A stretch of DNA of 64,000 nt from Spectribacter hydrogenoxidans (GCF_031846275.1 NZ_JAVRIB010000015.1:10345-74344), one strand, 5' to 3'. Positions 7,259-16,516 are shown, numbered from the stretch's first letter. Numbers and translations are program-made. The notes: generated by a model from the letters alone, not told the origin.

Positions 7259-7504
7259 GTGATTCGTATCCTTTTCAAACAACTCCTTGATCAGAAAGCG
7301 TTTACTGAGCGCCGGCGCATAACCATGAATGAGGTTTGCGCTGAGACAGGGCTATCCAGACCAACGTTGTCGCGCATCGCGAATACGCCGGGATACCGGA
7401 CCAACACGGATACGATCGACACCCTGTGCAGGTACTTCGAGTGCCAGCCTGGAGAGTTACTCACGTGGGTCGATGAAGACGCCGACGGTCGAAATGGAGG
7501 CTGA
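7259..7504 (+). CDS. XRE-family (Cro/C1-type) transcriptional regulator
   Basis: The product is a small repressor-type helix-turn-helix protein. RITMNEVCAETGLSRPTLSR is the HTH, followed by DTLCRYFECQPGELLTWVDE, the usual C-terminal helix of the HTH_26 group. I chose GTG 7259 (reading MIRILFKQLLDQ) because GAGGGGAG precedes it and members of this group normally start M-I-R. An in-frame ATG at 7178 would add 27 residues with no homology. It is divergent from xis-int and probably controls them. Confidence 0.75.
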   Translation: MIRILFKQLLDQKAFTERRRITMNEVCAETGLSRPTLSRIANTPGYRTNTDTIDTLCRYFECQPGELLTWVDEDADGRNGG

Positions 7505-7526
7505 CTAACTTCGATCGAGCCAATGC

Positions 7527-7556
7527 TGGGCCATGGCTGGGCCATATTTGGGCCAT
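7527..7556. repeat. three TGGGCCAT direct repeats at 11-bp period
   Basis: TGGGCCAT occurs at 7527, 7538 and 7549. The spacing is exactly 11 bp, so the copies face the same side of the helix. They lie 23 bp after the XRE gene in a region with no gene. Arm-type integrase or excisionase binding sites are the natural reading, but nothing here proves it. Confidence 0.6.
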
Positions 7557-7677
7557 GAGCCGGAGTGCTGCCCGTCGCTTTGCAGTGGTGGGAGTCCGGC
7601 TGAAGAGCCGGCGGTGCGCAGGCCGGGCCAATTGACCGGACGGAAAAGGCTCTATTTCAGTTATTTGCAGGTAGGTC

Positions 7678-7706
7678 TTGCGACGCACTCGGCAGACCAT
7701 TACAAT
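7678..7706 (+). promoter_or_regulatory. sigma70-like promoter of the broken initiator tRNA
   Basis: TTGCGA (7678-7683) and TACAAT (7701-7706) are separated by 17 bp. GC-rich GCGCGC follows, the discriminator typical of stable-RNA promoters. The tRNA-like sequence starts 14 bp further on. Confidence 0.7.
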
Positions 7707-7720
7707 GCGCGCTCACCGGT

Positions 7721-7765
7721 TGCGGGGTGGAGCAGTCTGGCAGCTCGTCGCTCATAACCCTAATG
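7721..7765 (+). pseudogene. truncated initiator tRNA-fMet gene (5' half)
   Basis: TGCGGGGTGGAGCAGTCTGG, then CAGCTCGTCG, then CTCATAACCC match bacterial initiator tRNA: acceptor arm, D-arm and the CAT anticodon loop. Two G of the anticodon stem are missing at 7750/7751. The sequence departs after CCC into TAATGACGTAG, so the variable loop, T-arm and 3' acceptor are absent. The break in the anticodon stem is where many integrative elements recombine. It is either an attachment-site relic or a tRNA gene destroyed by integration. From here to 8019 I see no gene; the stretch 7770-7910 is AT-rich. Confidence 0.7.
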
Positions 7766-8019
7766 ACGTAGAATGTGGCAAGAGATGGCTAGCGGGCATA
7801 ATTGGTGTAAAGCGTTGTAAATAAATCAAATAACAACGTTACGTAGAACAAAAATACAACCAAATTAGCCCTGATGCCGCCGATTAGCGAGTTGTTTTTG
7901 AGGCAATAGAAGTCTACTCTAATCTGACCGTCGGACTTCGGTCGAATGCCGTCAATAAGCTTGTCACCAGTCAGCTGAACGAAGCCGTCCCGCGCCTGTG
8001 TGATGCCAGAGGCCGGCGG

Positions 8020-8643
8020 ATGGCATGCGGTCGACTACACGACCTTGCACTGGCCCCCACTGAGCCGATCACACTAGCCGGCGGTGTGCCGGCAGCGCTC
8101 AGACTTGGCGGGTTACTCCACCGACTCGCAAGTAGCGTCGCACAAGACCGTCATCTGGATCGGAATGGTCTGCCATCGGCCAAACGCTGGTCCCGCCGAA
8201 TCGAACCCCGAGAGCACTCCCTGCCGGTATCTAGTCTTGTATGGGGGACCACGACCGTAGCGGATTGTCGCGAGCTACCTCAGACGCGGCGGCTCTTGCT
8301 GACAATCCCGCATGTGGCCTTGGGAGAACTGGAGAAATGGGCACCGCCGGTCGTCCTGCCGGGCGCTAACGCCAGCAAGGCGCTCGTGATCGGTAACGTG
8401 CTGACGGCGGTTCTATTCAGGCATATCGATCCGTCACGCCAGATCAAGGTGCGCCGACTGAAGCGCAACACCAGCCTCCGTCGCTCCCTGGACGAGATCT
8501 GCGTGCTTACGCTCGCGGCGTTAGATCCCCTGTATCGCCGTACTCGACAACTGCTTCCCGGTATCGCCAATTCGCTCGAAGAGGCGCAACTGCTTAGTGG
8601 CTACAGTCGAGCGCGTTGCGCGCAGCTGAGGCGGGTGTCATGA
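8020..8643 (+). CDS. hypothetical partner of the giant recombinase, 207 aa
   Basis: The family is not recognised. Its stop overlaps the start of the next gene (ATGA at 8640-8643), so the two are a translational unit. The protein has a basic middle (KVRRLKRNTSLRRSLDEICV) and ends in EEAQLLSGYSRARCAQLRRV, which looks like a short helix-turn-helix end. The reading frame stays open upstream to about 7885 with plausible coding sequence (TVGLRSNAVNKLVTSQLNEA) but no ATG, GTG or TTG. Either a rare start such as CTG is used, or the 5' end was lost at a recombination junction near the broken tRNA. Confidence 0.6.
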   Translation: MACGRLHDLALAPTEPITLAGGVPAALRLGGLLHRLASSVAQDRHLDRNGLPSAKRWSRRIEPREHSLPVSSLVWGTTTVADCRELPQTRRLLLTIPHVALGELEKWAPPVVLPGANASKALVIGNVLTAVLFRHIDPSRQIKVRRLKRNTSLRRSLDEICVLTLAALDPLYRRTRQLLPGIANSLEEAQLLSGYSRARCAQLRRVS

Positions 8644-11600
8644 CGTCGGCGCTGGATAGGCTGGATCATGCGCTAGGCGGTAGGTGCAGCCGGAAATCCC
8701 TTGTCAGCGCACTTTATGTTCTTCGGGCACCGAAAAATTTGACTGCGATTACCGTGGCCGCGGGAGAGTTCCTCAAACGAGCGGAAGAATATTCAGGATT
8801 GCAGGTTGCACGGGAACTCCCGGATTATCGGGCTCGGTTGCACACGCTGTCCGAGATCGCACGTCTGGAAACCGATGATGCGATCCTGAAAGGCACCGTC
8901 ATCGAAGGCCGGCAGCTCCCGCTTCGCCCGTACACAGGTGATAGTGCGATCTGCGAGGCTCTGCTGATCGATTCCGCCGGAGATAGCCAGCAGATCCAGG
9001 AGTTTCGGCAGCTCGGCGCGTGGTTCATCTGGCAGGCACAGCGGATGCACTTCAGATTCGCCGATGAATTGGAATATGAGCGTTATCTGCTGGACGACAC
9101 CACCAGGTTGAACACCCGCCAACACGGCGGTCGGCTGTACTCCGCACTACTGGCGTTCCGGCGACTCGGCGATCCGGCGAGCGGTGATGTGCTCAACCGC
9201 ATCGTGCGCGAGCTCCCCATGGACCTCGACGATCGATCCAGCCTTTTGCTCACGGCGATAGTGCATCTCATCAAGTCGAAGCATCCTAACCGGCAGCGTG
9301 AAATCCGGGATTTCGCTTCGAGCAAGCTGGGCTGTGGCTCCGATGAGTTGGATCGGCTCATGCCGATTGTAGCGGCGGCATTGCCAGATGAAATCGGTCG
9401 TCTACTCCGAACAAACTGGAATACAGAGGTCGCAGTATCGGGTCGCCACTCTCGTGGTGGCAGTGTCCGGGGGCGGCGGATTGATCGACCCCGAGTTCAG
9501 TACACCCGCCGACTGACACAGCTTTTCAGCAGGGTGCAGGAGGACGAGATTCATGCCGGTAGCGCGATCGAAATATTTGCCGCCCCTGAGGAAGCGGAGC
9601 CCGAAACACCATGGGTCGAGGATGACGACCCCGACGACAAGGTGCTCGCGGAACCGGATATCACCCTGTTCCTCGCCGACAGCACGGATCTTTACCGGGG
9701 CTTTTATGCAGCCAAGGGGGCGCAACATGCCCAGGAGTACGCCCAAGCACAGCTGCGATGGGCACGCTGGACGCTGAGTGAAGAGGCGATCGCAAGAGTA
9801 ATAGAGCGGATCGCCACGGATGACCCCGGCGGTGATCTCGCTCATGAACCCTGGGCGCGTCTAGCGGTAGGATTGTCCCTGCTGACCGGACGCGCGCTCA
9901 GCGAAACAGCGAATGTTCTGGTGACGCGTTCATCGACAGCCCCTACCGACAATCGGCCGATCGTGGTCGATCTCGCGGCGCAATCCATCAGTGTGCGGGC
10001 GGGAACGCCCAAGCTAAGTCAGTCACCCACGGGTCTGACCCTGTGCCATCCGCATGTGAGCGCTCTAACGCTGCGGCTACCGGCTTCCTGGAGCGCGTTG
10101 CTGGACCAGGTTCGTGTTGCCAACTACTCAGCCGAAGGCAAGCCGCAGAGTGGGGCGCTTGCGCGAGCAGCGAGGAGCCTCTTGCGAAGCCTTGAGCCGC
10201 ACTTGCAGGTAACCGAAACCGGTCTGCGATTCGCGCTCGTGCGCGCATTGGCAGAAGAGACCCGAGGTGACCTTGGCGCGCTCGGGGTGATCACTGACGG
10301 CGGCGAAGCCAACAGCGACAATATCGTTCATTACGCATCTTATGACGCGCGATGGCTGGCACAGCAGTGGCATCGGGCAGCCTCTCGGCTGGTGGGCGAA
10401 TTGCCGTCGCCAGAAGCGCTAGCAACGGCTGGCCGCGTCGGTGCCATCCATGCGTTCAATGTCGAAAAGCTCGCTGCCTATGTCGCCGACATCAGAGATC
10501 GGCAGCTACAAGCGCGTGAGAGGGGCGAGCCCATCCGGGCATTCAACCTGGCCACACTTTACCTGTCCCTGTGGCTGAACCTGGCCGTGGCCGGCCGCAA
10601 GTCGCGGTCCCCGGTGCCCACTCTGATTCTCGACGATGGCTGGGCATTGGTCACCGACAAGAGCCGGGCCGATGGCAGCACCGACCGGCTGGTGCCCCTC
10701 ACTGACAGCCTGCGGGAGCAGCTTGAATCCTACCTGGCGCTGGCGTCCGAGCTGTCGCTGACCTGCCCGGAACTGGATCCGCTGGTCAGTACAGAATTTG
10801 GCATCGAGGTCCGGCTGCAATATGTAAGGGCAAACGGGGAGGTGGTCCCCTACCAGCCCAAGTTCCAGGAAGCGCACGAAGACCTGGACGCATTGCCGGC
10901 TAACTGGGGGCGTAAGCTCGTGCGGTCCGAATCGGGCCATCTGCCCGGACGTTACCGAGATGCCGGGCTTGGACATTGGGTTCGTGGACGACATCCGCTC
11001 GGTGAGATTTCCAGCCTTAATTGCCGGCAATTCCGTGGCGCATGGCTGGCGTTGCAGGCGGATCTCGAACACCGGCTCGGTTTTTCAGTAGTACCGTGCC
11101 TGGAGCCGCCGACCGTGCGTCGGCCGCGGCCAGTTCGGCCGGCCACGGCCACCGGTAGTCGGCGGCCGGCGCCTACCGCGCCAAAGGCGCCTTCGCTCTT
11201 GCCGGATCAGGAGGTGGAACGGCTGTTCCGCGAGGAAAGCGACGCCACTTTTCAAAGCCTGATGGACACGCAGTATGACTGTGATCCGGGTCGTGCGATG
11301 GAGTTGGTTCGGCGTGTGACCAACCGAGATCCGCGTCGTCCCCTCGAGGAACGATTGATACTGGCGGAATCGGCCTGCACGTACTTGCGCAAGAAACGAA
11401 AGGTGCCGTTATTCGCGATGCGGCCGCGGCGCATGTTCTCGTCGCGCACTGTGCTGGTGGCTGGCGCGATGCGCACCTATTTGTACTGTCGGCAAGTGGT
11501 ACTACCGGCTCTGCACAAGGACCTCGCCTATCTGCCGCCGCGCGGACAGATCGGCGAGCGGCGCGGCCTCATGCGGCCGCAGGATATTCGGTCCGTCGAT

Positions 11601-14135
11601 CTCGGCAGGCTTGTCATGATCGCCATCTGGCGACTGGGACTGGCGCAATGGCCGCTTATCGAGGCCTGGTTGATAGCACTGGCGACCGGGCAATCCATTC
11701 TGGGCACCGGGGCAGTCCGTTACATGATCCTTGACACCGTCTATCGTCCGACGCGTGAGCCCATGCGGCGGACAGTGTTTCTGGATGACTTCACGACGGC
11801 ATTGCTGGTCGGCGAGCGGCCCTACATCGGAGAACTGGCTCTGGAGTGGAAACAGGGGCACGGCAAACAGCCACCCAATGCCCTGCAACGCCGGTCGAAG
11901 GCGCAAGCCGCCATGAATCGTTACCTGAAATTCGTTTGCGCCGATCAGGAAAAGATCCGCTTGACCGCAATGGCTCAGGCGGCGGTACAGCACATCATGC
12001 TGCATAGCTCGCCAGTAGTCGCTGGCTATGCTGCCGGCGACTTTTTCAGCCAGGACCTGGACGACAGCGAACTGCGACGGCTTGGTGGACTGGCGCCGTA
12101 TCGAGCCAAGGCGGGTCAAGCGCGTGTGTTAGCCACTAGGGAAAACGACGTCGAGGACGGTGACGTACCGCCCGATGTAGCCAGACAAGGAGCCGACGTC
12201 ATCAGCGCGATGGTCCGACATCGCGGCTCTCATGTGGAACAGTGGGAGCGCTGGATCCGGCAGCATGAGTCGAAGTCGCCGGCGGAAAGGCTGATTCAGG
12301 CCTTTGCCCACTGGTTGCTGCGGCGAACCACTGAGCGTGCCAGCGAGACGTCTCGTAAGACATCCGGCGGTCGATTCAACACGCGTGCCCAGCGCTACTA
12401 CAAGAACCGGATCAAGGTGGTGAGCCATGCCATATTCGGATTTGCCGAGGACTCGCCAGAGTGGAGCTATATCGATGAGAGCACCCTGGAAGCACTGGCC
12501 GAATTGAGCCTGCCGCATTTTCCGGAGCGTCTACACCATGGTGCCTGGGTCCAGTTCCACCGTTACCTGAAGGACGAGTATGCGGACCATGCCGGATACG
12601 AGATCGGGGATCTTGGCCTGCCGCGTGACCGCGCGGTATCTGCAAAACTGATCAGTCCGGACAATCTGACGCGGCTGAAGGCACTTCTCCCCTCGGCGCG
12701 TTCCGGGTTGACCAATCCCGCCTGGCGTATCGCCGCCCAGCGACATGTCGACCTGATAGCAACGTACGGTCTGCGGCGCGCGGAAAGTGAGCATCTGCGA
12801 GCGAAGGATGTTCAGGGGGATCTGACCCGCGTCCAGCATTACGATGAACACCGACTGAAAACGGCCAATTCCAATCGTGTCCTGCCGCTGTGTTTTGCGC
12901 CAGAGAGAGTACAGGAATGGATTGCCGAGGCACACGCGTCCGGCCAAGGCCGCCTGATCGATCCAGGAACGGATGTGACGGTGGCGGGGCACAATTTCTT
13001 TGCAGCACTGAACGACTGCATCAAGGCGGCTTGTGATGGTGATGATTCCATGGGATCGCACCACTTCCGGCATACGCTGGCGAGCCGGTTGACGCTGACC
13101 CTGTTGCGAGATGCCGTCGATCTGCCGGCGCTTTACGGCGATATGCCGTGGCTGGAACCGATGCTCCTTGACGATAGACAGATCGAGCTTCTGATGGGGG
13201 CCGAGGGTGATTGCGGGCAGGGCATGCGTGCGGTGAGTGCGTTGCTCGGACATTCCCATCCCACAACGACCATTCGCCACTACGTGCATGTATTCGGCCT
13301 GCTGCTGCATGCTGCCATGCGATCCCATGACCCACTCGATATCACCCGCAGCTTCGAGCGCAGATTTGCCAGTCGGGCGACGGTCCAGCGGTGGGCGCAG
13401 AAAGCGAGGACAACCGGGGGGGAACCTAGCCGGACCATCCGTGACTGCGTCGAGTCCTGGGCGGACGGCGGCGTCGATCTTGACGAGAGGACGCTCGAGG
13501 CAACATCCGGACAATCACCGGCCGAGAGGTCGGCGTCCGGTGCCCGAACCATCGCATTCGATCTACTAGAGGCAGTCGATCAATCCCTTCGAGGCGGGGT
13601 CGAGCTGGTCGATTCCGACATTCTGAGCGCTGCACGCAAGGGACTCGAAGGATTGCGGGCCGTTCCCAGCGGGAAAAAGGGCAGTGACCTGCCGCGCCAC
13701 AGTGTCCTGTCGCCGGCTGGTCCGGGCGCGACACCATTACCCCCGCCGCTGCGTGCGAGAACGGCATCGGCCGCGGCGGAAGAGGTTTGTCTCTGGCTGG
13801 CTTATCTACAGCGGCATCGGCCTGTTGATCTGAGCTGGATACTGGACAAATGGGCCTATGCGACCGATGCGAAGTTCGGCCACATGCGCCTGGACTCGCC
13901 GGAAGAAGAGGAGCGGGCGTCGGGTATTCCAGGTACTGATCGTCTGAGCATCGTGTTCGAAGAGGCCGGGAGTTCGAGAAGGAAAACGCTGGTGCGACGT
14001 ACCCATAAACAGTTTGCCCGCATACGCGTGTCCAGTATCGTCAAGGGCCGACCGACCGAGCGCGGACGAACACGCGGTGCCATCCGCTGGGCGATGAGCC
14101 ATGCAGTGGCACTCCGGGGTGAGTTCGGCGCCTGA
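8640..14135 (+). CDS. giant multi-domain tyrosine recombinase, 1831 aa
   Basis: The C-terminal core is canonical: TYGLRRAESEHL (Arg 1379), a lysine in the LKTANSNRVLPL hairpin (about 1407), SHHFRHTLASRL (His1474-x-x-Arg1477), LLGHSHPTTTIRHYVHVFG (His1538, Tyr1548). A second core-like region at about 400-570 has GLSLLTGRALSE, LRFALVRALAEE and NIVHYASYDARW, but lacks the HxxR histidine. A third at about 640-790 has LNLAVAGRKSRSP, RLVPLTDSLREQL, NWGRKLVRSE and GLGHWVRGRHP, with no evident tyrosine. Ordinary integrases are 350-450 residues. ATG 8640 is used because it overlaps the previous stop. It presumably recombines DNA of a mobile island; the degenerate cores may be structural. Confidence 0.8.
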   Translation: MTSALDRLDHALGGRCSRKSLVSALYVLRAPKNLTAITVAAGEFLKRAEEYSGLQVARELPDYRARLHTLSEIARLETDDAILKGTVIEGRQLPLRPYTGDSAICEALLIDSAGDSQQIQEFRQLGAWFIWQAQRMHFRFADELEYERYLLDDTTRLNTRQHGGRLYSALLAFRRLGDPASGDVLNRIVRELPMDLDDRSSLLLTAIVHLIKSKHPNRQREIRDFASSKLGCGSDELDRLMPIVAAALPDEIGRLLRTNWNTEVAVSGRHSRGGSVRGRRIDRPRVQYTRRLTQLFSRVQEDEIHAGSAIEIFAAPEEAEPETPWVEDDDPDDKVLAEPDITLFLADSTDLYRGFYAAKGAQHAQEYAQAQLRWARWTLSEEAIARVIERIATDDPGGDLAHEPWARLAVGLSLLTGRALSETANVLVTRSSTAPTDNRPIVVDLAAQSISVRAGTPKLSQSPTGLTLCHPHVSALTLRLPASWSALLDQVRVANYSAEGKPQSGALARAARSLLRSLEPHLQVTETGLRFALVRALAEETRGDLGALGVITDGGEANSDNIVHYASYDARWLAQQWHRAASRLVGELPSPEALATAGRVGAIHAFNVEKLAAYVADIRDRQLQARERGEPIRAFNLATLYLSLWLNLAVAGRKSRSPVPTLILDDGWALVTDKSRADGSTDRLVPLTDSLREQLESYLALASELSLTCPELDPLVSTEFGIEVRLQYVRANGEVVPYQPKFQEAHEDLDALPANWGRKLVRSESGHLPGRYRDAGLGHWVRGRHPLGEISSLNCRQFRGAWLALQADLEHRLGFSVVPCLEPPTVRRPRPVRPATATGSRRPAPTAPKAPSLLPDQEVERLFREESDATFQSLMDTQYDCDPGRAMELVRRVTNRDPRRPLEERLILAESACTYLRKKRKVPLFAMRPRRMFSSRTVLVAGAMRTYLYCRQVVLPALHKDLAYLPPRGQIGERRGLMRPQDIRSVDLGRLVMIAIWRLGLAQWPLIEAWLIALATGQSILGTGAVRYMILDTVYRPTREPMRRTVFLDDFTTALLVGERPYIGELALEWKQGHGKQPPNALQRRSKAQAAMNRYLKFVCADQEKIRLTAMAQAAVQHIMLHSSPVVAGYAAGDFFSQDLDDSELRRLGGLAPYRAKAGQARVLATRENDVEDGDVPPDVARQGADVISAMVRHRGSHVEQWERWIRQHESKSPAERLIQAFAHWLLRRTTERASETSRKTSGGRFNTRAQRYYKNRIKVVSHAIFGFAEDSPEWSYIDESTLEALAELSLPHFPERLHHGAWVQFHRYLKDEYADHAGYEIGDLGLPRDRAVSAKLISPDNLTRLKALLPSARSGLTNPAWRIAAQRHVDLIATYGLRRAESEHLRAKDVQGDLTRVQHYDEHRLKTANSNRVLPLCFAPERVQEWIAEAHASGQGRLIDPGTDVTVAGHNFFAALNDCIKAACDGDDSMGSHHFRHTLASRLTLTLLRDAVDLPALYGDMPWLEPMLLDDRQIELLMGAEGDCGQGMRAVSALLGHSHPTTTIRHYVHVFGLLLHAAMRSHDPLDITRSFERRFASRATVQRWAQKARTTGGEPSRTIRDCVESWADGGVDLDERTLEATSGQSPAERSASGARTIAFDLLEAVDQSLRGGVELVDSDILSAARKGLEGLRAVPSGKKGSDLPRHSVLSPAGPGATPLPPPLRARTASAAAEEVCLWLAYLQRHRPVDLSWILDKWAYATDAKFGHMRLDSPEEEERASGIPGTDRLSIVFEEAGSSRRKTLVRRTHKQFARIRVSSIVKGRPTERGRTRGAIRWAMSHAVALRGEFGA

Positions 14136-14552
14136 CTAGCTCGTCGAGCGAGACTGTTTGGCGCGGTGTCGTTCGGTGAGGGTGTTTGCCAGCGTCTTGA
14201 CTTCCTCTTCGTCATCTTCCGGCACCCACAAAGAAATCCGCTTGAGACCCGATTCGATTTTCTTCTGGTCGCATCTCGCCGTTCGTTTGGCGCCGCCAGA
14301 ACGGTTTTGCTTTTTCGTTCTGATTACACCGTTGAAGCGTTCGCTGGCGTCATCCGGCGTCCGGTGGAGCCAGCCATCGAGTTCATGTTCGATGACGTCT
14401 GCCGATGCAGCATGACCGCCCCCTTGAGAGTTCTTGCCCGTTCTGGCGTCAGCACTAACGTCAGCGCTAACGCTGTTGCCCCGTCTCACTTTCTCTTCGG
14501 CTGGTTGTGGTGCGTGTTCGGTGCCGTCGAAGAAGTCTGCGTGTGAATGCAT
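14136..14552 (-). CDS. small protein with RHH-like C-terminus, 138 aa
   Basis: The first 90 residues are polar, low-complexity and probably disordered. The end reads KKIESGLKRISLWVPEDDEE, then EVKTLANTLTERHRAKQ. This strand-helix pattern (K-R-I-S-L-W-V-P-E then an E-V-x-x-L-A helix) resembles ribbon-helix-helix DNA-binding or MazE-like antitoxin segments. It is convergent with the giant recombinase gene, one base from its stop. A regulatory or DNA-binding accessory role is a guess from fold resemblance. An overlapping plus-strand frame was judged a shadow. Confidence 0.5.
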   Translation of the reverse strand: MHSHADFFDGTEHAPQPAEEKVRRGNSVSADVSADARTGKNSQGGGHAASADVIEHELDGWLHRTPDDASERFNGVIRTKKQNRSGGAKRTARCDQKKIESGLKRISLWVPEDDEEEVKTLANTLTERHRAKQSRSTS

Positions 14553-14817
14553 ACCGGATGTCCAATCTGAGCGACTTGTTTAGCCTGACTGGGCACCCAC
14601 CGGACAAGTGGGGGTTATAGGAGTGGAGATCTGCTGATACGGGGCACCATGCGGACTTGCCAGCCCGTTCTGGCGGGAGCGCGTTCAAGGGAGACGTTAC
14701 ACCGCTAATCCCTCCGAAAATCAGGGCTGTTTCGACGTGGCAATTTCTCGTAATGTGAAACGCGCCGCGCCATCCGTGGATGGAACCAAACAGGCAATTG
14801 CAATACGCGAGTGAGCC

Positions 14818-15168
14818 ATGCAAGCCGAGCACATCGTCCATTTCCGTTACGGTTGGCCCATCGGGATGAAGTTGCGAATTCGGCCGGTTGATTGCCTGCC
14901 CGCCGAGTATCAGCACCTCGGTGGCTGTCTGGTCATCGTGACTGGGCTCGCCAACCAGAAAGTTTCCGGTATCAGCAAACAGTTCGTCTATCTGCTGCAA
15001 GGCCGAGACGAACGTTTCTCCAGCGAACGGATTCGACCCGAGGATCTGGAACTGATACCGGACATCGACCCTGTCGCGTACGAAACCAATCAGGCGGTCG
15101 TGGCCGCATTACCGGACATGTGGTTTCGGAGAAGGTGGACCAGATGGTCGGGCCGATCGGGGGCTTGA
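14818..15168 (+). CDS. hypothetical protein, 116 aa
   Basis: The family is not recognised. The middle (GGCLVIVTGLANQKVSGISK, then QFVYLLQGRDERFSSERIRP, then EDLELI) looks like a compact beta-barrel domain with a conserved-looking S-x-x-R-I-x-P-E-D-L-E end. The C-terminal 20 residues are arginine- and tryptophan-rich. It overlaps nothing and precedes the next gene by 14 bp in the same direction, so a two-gene operon is likely. The ribosome site is weak (GAGTGAG). Confidence 0.45.
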   Translation: MQAEHIVHFRYGWPIGMKLRIRPVDCLPAEYQHLGGCLVIVTGLANQKVSGISKQFVYLLQGRDERFSSERIRPEDLELIPDIDPVAYETNQAVVAALPDMWFRRRWTRWSGRSGA

Positions 15169-15182
15169 TCAAGGAGAGACCA

Positions 15183-15794
15183 ATGGCGCTAACGACTCCT
15201 GAAATCTGCGAACGCTACGCTCGTCTCATCAACTGGGAAGCGGAATCGGTTGATGCGTTCGTTGCACTGCTGCATCCCGAGGTGGAATGGGTCACCAAGA
15301 GGCGGCGTTTCAGCGGCAAGCGGCGGGTCGAACTGCTGCTCCGGCAGGCCAGGCATGCCAGACGGCGGACCCAGGGGCTGCATTACGTTGCCCTGGTCAG
15401 CGGCCATCCCAGGGACGACGGCAGTCATACCGATTGTGTGGTTACCGTGCCGATCCGCCAGCCGGACAAGCACGATAGCCGGACCTATTTCGCAACCGAT
15501 GGCTGGTTCATCATCCATATGTTCACCTACCACGAATGGATGGACCGGGCCTGGCCCTACCCGGAGCGTCTGAAGCGAAAGCTCGCCGAGTTGCATAGCA
15601 AGGGCATCCCCATTAATCCCGTGCATCTCAGGCCACAGCCGCAGAAGATGGTATGGCCGGATGATGGTCGCAATCTGGAAGATGCCGACACGGATCGCGG
15701 ACAAGGCGGTCTGAGAGTTATTCGTGAGCACGTGGCCGAGGCATTGGGCGCAAACGCGGTCGGGGAGCTGATTCCCGCTCTTGGGTTGGAATGA
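15183..15794 (+). CDS. SnoaL/NTF2-like fold protein, 203 aa
   Basis: ATG 15183 follows AAGGAGAG and opens MALTTPEICERYARLINWEA. An initial helix pair leads to FVALLHPEVEWVTKRRRFSG, the helix-then-strand start of NTF2/SnoaL-like domains. Strands follow in LHYVALVSGHPRDDG, CVVTVPIRQ and YFATDGWFIIHMFTYHEW. Such folds serve as small-molecule enzymes or binding domains, and no catalytic assignment is possible here. The C-terminal 60 residues are outside the usual fold. Downstream to 16072 I see no gene. Confidence 0.55.
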   Translation: MALTTPEICERYARLINWEAESVDAFVALLHPEVEWVTKRRRFSGKRRVELLLRQARHARRRTQGLHYVALVSGHPRDDGSHTDCVVTVPIRQPDKHDSRTYFATDGWFIIHMFTYHEWMDRAWPYPERLKRKLAELHSKGIPINPVHLRPQPQKMVWPDDGRNLEDADTDRGQGGLRVIREHVAEALGANAVGELIPALGLE

Positions 15795-16072
15795 TCGAAC
15801 GGGCGAGACAGTCGTCCACTAAATGCCGGGAACTTCAGGAAGGTTACTAAACCGGGTAAGGAAATGGGTTTATCAGTCGTTCACTATTGCAGGATCGCCA
15901 CTACCCAGTTATGCCGCTGATGGCTGGCACCTCACGCAGTAGGCTTGCCCGCCGGCAGCCCAGTGAAACACAGTAGCTGGCATCGCAAGGATGCAACTGG
16001 AAAATCGCACGCCCTTACATAAGACCTAGTGCGAGCCGAAGGACACATAGGTGAAGCAGAAAGGAATAAAGA

Positions 16073-16500
16073 GTGGTTGAGTATTGTCGGGAAATTGCCG
16101 TGAACGCAATGAGATGGATCAAAAGGTCGTTTCGATTCGGATTTCTGTCAATATTTCTGGCTATTTTCGCCCAGGTCTCCTGCACCCACACGGTTATGGA
16201 ACCATCCAGAGATAAAGGCAAGACAAAAAAAGCTGGAGAACCGCCGGCGGTTACCGAATCTCCCATAAATCAGCCGAGGCGGGATAGGAGCAGAAATAAC
16301 GTTCGAGATGCCCTGGATAGTGCGTTAACACTGCGCGCATTTGACTCGAACCAGAATCAGGTTGGCCAAGGTAGTGGCTTTTACATAGGCGAAGGGCGAG
16401 TGATCACGAACGCGCACGTTATCGCAGATTCAGATTTCATAGAGTTCTATGACGGAGATGGCACGCGGGTTGGCAGTGCCCCCTATGCGTCATTTATCGA
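16073..16500 (+). pseudogene. trypsin-like (HtrA-type) serine protease lipoprotein, truncated by IS3 element
   Basis: A hydrophobic segment (FGFLSIFLAIFAQVSC) ends in a lipobox-like cysteine. A proline- and lysine-rich linker follows, then QGSGFYIGEGRVITNAHVIA, the strand and catalytic-histidine motif of Do/HtrA-type proteases. Homology stops after SAPYASFIDR, exactly where the IS3 inverted repeat begins at 16501. The catalytic Asp and Ser are therefore lost and the remaining frame reads into the IS. GTG 16073 has a good ribosome site (AAGGA); ATG 16109 is an alternative. The missing part is not on the other side of the element. Confidence 0.7.
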
Positions 16501-16516
16501 TCGGGTTCGGTCCCGC

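Noticed and set aside
12531..13514. 327-residue minus-strand frame opposite the giant recombinase catalytic region
   Set aside because: The plus-strand frame has the complete recombinase motif set; the minus frame matches nothing.
14166..14546. 126-residue plus-strand frame opposite the RHH-like gene
   Set aside because: The minus-strand frame has a recognisable DNA-binding-like end; the plus frame has none.
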